NCBI RefSeq assembly: GCF_004217665.1
Contig: NZ_RXIU01000001.1
Coordinates: 1-60,906 of the forward strand
DNA from: Candidatus Magnetaquicoccus inordinatus
Lineage (GTDB): Bacteria; Pseudomonadota; Magnetococcia; Magnetococcales; Magnetaquicoccaceae
Reading direction: 5' to 3'
DNA length: 60,906 bases
The notes beneath the pieces were generated by a model. It saw nothing but the letters and a program-made list of their open reading frames with translations. It had not been told where the DNA came from and did no database searches. Each line of letters begins with the position of its first letter. Position 1 is the stretch's first letter. Positions 58,144 to 60,906 of the stretch are shown here, one piece after another. A program made the translations under genes and the position numbers.

Positions 58144-59111
58144 GAATCCAAGGTTGCTCCTGCCAGGATACGTTGCGCCATCTCCTCAAAGGCGATACCG
58201 CTTGCTGCTGCCGCCTTTGGGGCCAAGCTGGTTTCTGTTTGACCGGGAATGGTATTGATCTCCAATACCCAGGCCGTTCCTTGTGCATCCATGATCATAT
58301 CCACCCGATACAGACCGCGACATCCTAAAACATTGCCAGCAGCCAATCCCGTGGCAGTTGCCTTGTTTCTCTCTGCTTCCGAAAGAGAGGGGCTCGGAAT
58401 CAGATAGCGGGTGCGTCCGGGGGTATATTTGTTTTGATAGTCAAAAAACCCACTTTCCGGGCGAATCTCAATCAAAGGCATGGTCATGCCATCCAGCACC
58501 GCCAAGGTGATCTCATGACCCACAATCTCTTGTTCCAGTATAATGTCCGCCTCTGTACCCATCGGGGCCGCAGCATGGGCGGCTGCCTGCAGTGCTGTTT
58601 CCAACTCGGCCACATCGCCAACACGGCAAATACCTACGCTGGAACCGGCAGAGGAGGGTTTGACAAACAAAGGAATACCCTGCCATGCCTCGCTGAGATG
58701 GCTGCGTTGCTCAGCGCTTAACGCTGCTCCTGCCGCGAGACGCAACTCTTCCCAGGCCGGTGTGGCAATTCCAGCGGCTTGCAACAAGCGTTTGCTCAGT
58801 GCCTTGTTCATGCAGATGGCAGAGGCGGTTACGCCAGAGCCGGTATAGGGAATCTGCATGACCTCCAATAATCCTTGTATGGTCCCATCCTCGCCAATCG
58901 GTCCATGCAAAGCGATAACAGCCACTTCAATGCCATGCTCCAGCAGTTGCCTGGGCAGATCACGACCGGATTGCGTATCGATGGCAACTGCCGTATAACC
59001 CAAACGCTGATAGGCAGAGAGCAGTGCTGCCCCGCTGCGCAGACTGACTTCCCGTTCGCTGGAGGAACCACCCAGCAAGACACCAATTTTTTTCCCTTTA
59101 TCCACTGTCAA
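58125..59111 (-). CDS. ddl: D-alanine--D-alanine ligase
   Basis: ATP-grasp ligase making the D-Ala-D-Ala dipeptide of peptidoglycan. The 328-aa product has IGVLLGGSSSEREVSLRSG, ALHGPIGEDGTIQGLLE, FVKPSSAGSSVGI, the YTPGRTRYLIP omega-loop region and VLEINTIPGQTETSL. The start is TTG at 59111 (or GTG at 59105); no ATG is available near the conserved N-terminus, and GGAATAGG lies just upstream. It is 21 bp after murB. Confidence 0.95.
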   Translation of the reverse strand: MTVDKGKKIGVLLGGSSSEREVSLRSGAALLSAYQRLGYTAVAIDTQSGRDLPRQLLEHGIEVAVIALHGPIGEDGTIQGLLEVMQIPYTGSGVTASAICMNKALSKRLLQAAGIATPAWEELRLAAGAALSAEQRSHLSEAWQGIPLFVKPSSAGSSVGICRVGDVAELETALQAAAHAAAPMGTEADIILEQEIVGHEITLAVLDGMTMPLIEIRPESGFFDYQNKYTPGRTRYLIPSPSLSEAERNKATATGLAAGNVLGCRGLYRVDMIMDAQGTAWVLEINTIPGQTETSLAPKAAAASGIAFEEMAQRILAGATLDSCCVHK

Positions 59112-59132
59112 GCCTATTCCGGGTGCTGGGTG

Positions 59133-60086
59133 TTAGTCGGAGAGCAACCCCTCACTGCCAACAATTTTTACTTCTAAAGCCAATTCAACGCTGCCAGATT
59201 GCCAGACCCGACTGCGGATATGTTCAATCAATCTCCGCATCTCACTAGCCTGCGCTCCACCCAGGTTGAGCAAAAAATTACAATGTTGTTCAGAAACCTG
59301 CGCTTGTCCTTCGCGGGCGCCGCGCATGCCCACCCTCTCAATCCATTGCCACGCCTTTGCTCCCATAGGCGGATTTTTGAAGGTGCTGCCAGCCGATGGA
59401 TAGCGCAAGGGCTGTGCCTCCCGTCTTTGGCGATTCAAGCTCCGCATCCGCTCCCGTATGCGTTGTGGATCATCGCGGCGCAAAGAGAAGAGAGCTGATA
59501 CAAAAAGCCAATCCTGGGCAATTCCACAGCTTCGGTAGCCCATGCCCATCTCTGCGACAGTCAAGGTGTGGCGTTGACCCTGCGTATCCAATACCTCACA
59601 CGAGCTTAAAAGGGCTTGGATGTCACTGCCATACGCCCCGGCATTCATGCGCAACGCACCACCAACAGTACCAGGAATGCCTCCTAAAAATTCGGCACCG
59701 CTCAAACCGTTTTGGCGGGCAAAATGGGCCAGCGAGCGGGTATCAACACCTGCATCTGCGCGAATTTGTACAATTTCATCATCAGGGTGTCCGCTGAGCA
59801 ACTCCAGACGATTCAGATAGCGCCTCAGCTCCAAGACTACCCCAGTAAAGCCATTATCGTCAACCAGCAAATTGCTGCCACCACCCAGAATGAGACGCGG
59901 CAAGCCATCAGGCCAATGGGCCAACAACTGTTGCAACTCCGTTATGGAGCGCGGCTGCAATAGCCAACGGGCAGGACCACCAATTTTCCAGGTTGTCCGC
60001 CCAGCCAAAGATACCTGCTCAAGTATAGGGAGTTTCAGGCTGGCAATCCAGGTATTATTGCGAGTCAGATCTACTTTTCTGTCCAT
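59133..60086 (-). CDS. murB: UDP-N-acetylenolpyruvoylglucosamine reductase
   Basis: FAD enzyme reducing UDP-GlcNAc-enolpyruvate to UDP-MurNAc. The 317-aa product has TTWKIGGPARWLL, ILGGGSNLLVDD, GIPGTVGGALRMNAGAYG, the catalytic-Ser segment PSAGSTFKNP, and a C-terminal Glu (LALEVKIVG). The length and layout suit the shorter (type II-like) MurB. It lies 60 bp after murC in the same operon. Confidence 0.95.
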   Translation of the reverse strand: MDRKVDLTRNNTWIASLKLPILEQVSLAGRTTWKIGGPARWLLQPRSITELQQLLAHWPDGLPRLILGGGSNLLVDDNGFTGVVLELRRYLNRLELLSGHPDDEIVQIRADAGVDTRSLAHFARQNGLSGAEFLGGIPGTVGGALRMNAGAYGSDIQALLSSCEVLDTQGQRHTLTVAEMGMGYRSCGIAQDWLFVSALFSLRRDDPQRIRERMRSLNRQRREAQPLRYPSAGSTFKNPPMGAKAWQWIERVGMRGAREGQAQVSEQHCNFLLNLGGAQASEMRRLIEHIRSRVWQSGSVELALEVKIVGSEGLLSD

Positions 60087-60146
60087 TATATTGACAAAAA
60101 TAAATTTCCAAAGGCAACATTTCAGCCAACATGAAAGGAAAATAGC

Positions 60147-60906
60147 CTATGCTTCGGCAAAATTGCGGGCTTTTTTGGTAATACTGCCAGCACCCAGAAA
60201 CACGACCACATCACCTGGCAGTAAAAATTCCTCCAGTTGTGAACGGCCTTGCTGCAGAAAATCACCATCAGGAAGCGGAAAGGTAACAACCTCGCTCTGT
60301 TCGGCAATCCCCTCCAGCAACTGTTGACGCATGGCATCGGGAGTCAGATGAGCCAGCGGACTCTCTCCTGCCGGATGGATGCGATCCACCAAAACCAGAT
60401 CGGCTTGCCGGAAACAGGAGAGAAATTGCGGCAGCAGGGATTGCACCCGGCTGTAGCGATGCGGTTGAAACAAGGCTACCAGACGGCGTTCCGTGCCGAA
60501 GCCTTCGCGTACCCCTTGCAGCGTCGCTGCTATTTCGGTGGGATGATGGGCATAGTCATCAATGATCACCCGTTCCGGGGTGTTGCAGAGCAGATCAAAG
60601 CGCCGCCGTACCCCCTTGTATTGATCAAGCGATTGGTCGATGACCGGCCAGGGAATCTCCAACTCCAAAGCGACAGCAATGGCCGCCAAGGCATTGCTGA
60701 CATTGTGCCGACCGGGCAGAGCCAAGCCAACCTCACCCAGGATTGAGCTCTTGCCACTCACCGGATCCAGACGTTGCACGGCAAAACGGGTACGCTCCCC
60801 TTCGCGCCGAATCTGCACGGCTTGATAATCGGCACCATCCTGCAAGCCATAAGTAATCACCCTTTTATCGGTCAAGCGGGGCAGTAGTGCTGCCACCTCT
60901 GGATGA
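60147..60906 (-). CDS. murC: UDP-N-acetylmuramate--L-alanine ligase, C-terminal part (cut by the window end)
   Basis: Mur ligase adding L-Ala to UDP-MurNAc. Only about 253 C-terminal codons are inside the window; the frame runs open to the last base. Seen: LPGRHNVSNALAAIAVA (central domain), RRFDLL, IIDDYAHHPTEIAATL (hallmark of the MurC/Mpl C-terminal domain), FQPHRYSRVQSL, and GDVVVFLGAGSITK at the end. The N-terminal domain and Walker A lie beyond 60906. The GTG inside the window is an internal Val codon, not the start. Confidence 0.94.
   Translation of the reverse strand, partial: HPEVAALLPRLTDKRVITYGLQDGADYQAVQIRREGERTRFAVQRLDPVSGKSSILGEVGLALPGRHNVSNALAAIAVALELEIPWPVIDQSLDQYKGVRRRFDLLCNTPERVIIDDYAHHPTEIAATLQGVREGFGTERRLVALFQPHRYSRVQSLLPQFLSCFRQADLVLVDRIHPAGESPLAHLTPDAMRQQLLEGIAEQSEVVTFPLPDGDFLQQGRSQLEEFLLPGDVVVFLGAGSITKKARNFAEA

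Overview
The window is chromosomal DNA of a Gram-negative (LPS-bearing) proteobacterium. LpxC, Lnt, FtsA/Q/Z, NtrY/NtrX preceded by a DUF4390 protein, and many TPR-glycosyltransferases point to an alphaproteobacterium-like lineage. Magnetococcales (Etaproteobacteria) is my best guess, but it is inference from gene order only. I found no tRNA, rRNA, CRISPR array, transposase or integrase.

Region 1 (74-34353) is an accessory glycan and giant-protein locus. On the minus strand rmlA-rmlC-rmlD-rmlB (dTDP-L-rhamnose synthesis) runs into a 2462-residue protein made of three successive TPR + GT41 (OGT/SPINDLY-type) modules. Divergently, across an 826-bp spacer, lies a 6415-codon gene. Almost all of its product is about 396 copies of one 16-residue unit (two 8-residue halves, xxTQLxGL-like), and the repeat register never slips over 18.7 kb. 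A strong terminator follows. Next, on the plus strand, come a TPR + GT9-like glycosyltransferase and a PNPOx-like flavoprotein. My main hypothesis is a giant Leu/Gln/Ser/Thr-rich solenoid fibre that is glycosylated by the flanking TPR enzymes.

Region 2 (34354-38735) holds duplicated hairpin elements, a DegT-like protein that has lost its PLP lysine, ligA translationally coupled to it, and a small exported coiled-coil protein.

Region 3 (38731-47425, minus) is a compact housekeeping operon: DUF523, rsmD, coaD, miaB, phoH/ybeZ, pgpH-like 7TM-HD, ybeY, lnt. The order joins tRNA/rRNA maturation, CoA synthesis, a putative cyclic-dinucleotide phosphodiesterase and lipoprotein acylation.

Region 4 (47426-53143) contains a hairpin-chain element, three 70-bp direct repeats, a Crp/Fnr regulator (+), and convergent to it ntrX-ntrY-DUF4390 (read DUF4390 to ntrY to ntrX on the minus strand).

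Region 5 (53235-60906, minus) is the division and cell-wall cluster murC(partial)-murB-ddl-ftsQ-ftsA-ftsZ, followed by lpxC.

Throughout, intergenic gaps carry a family of modular palindromes. Two copies, at 74-150 and 47531-47607, are near-identical inverted repeats at either end of a 47-kb segment.
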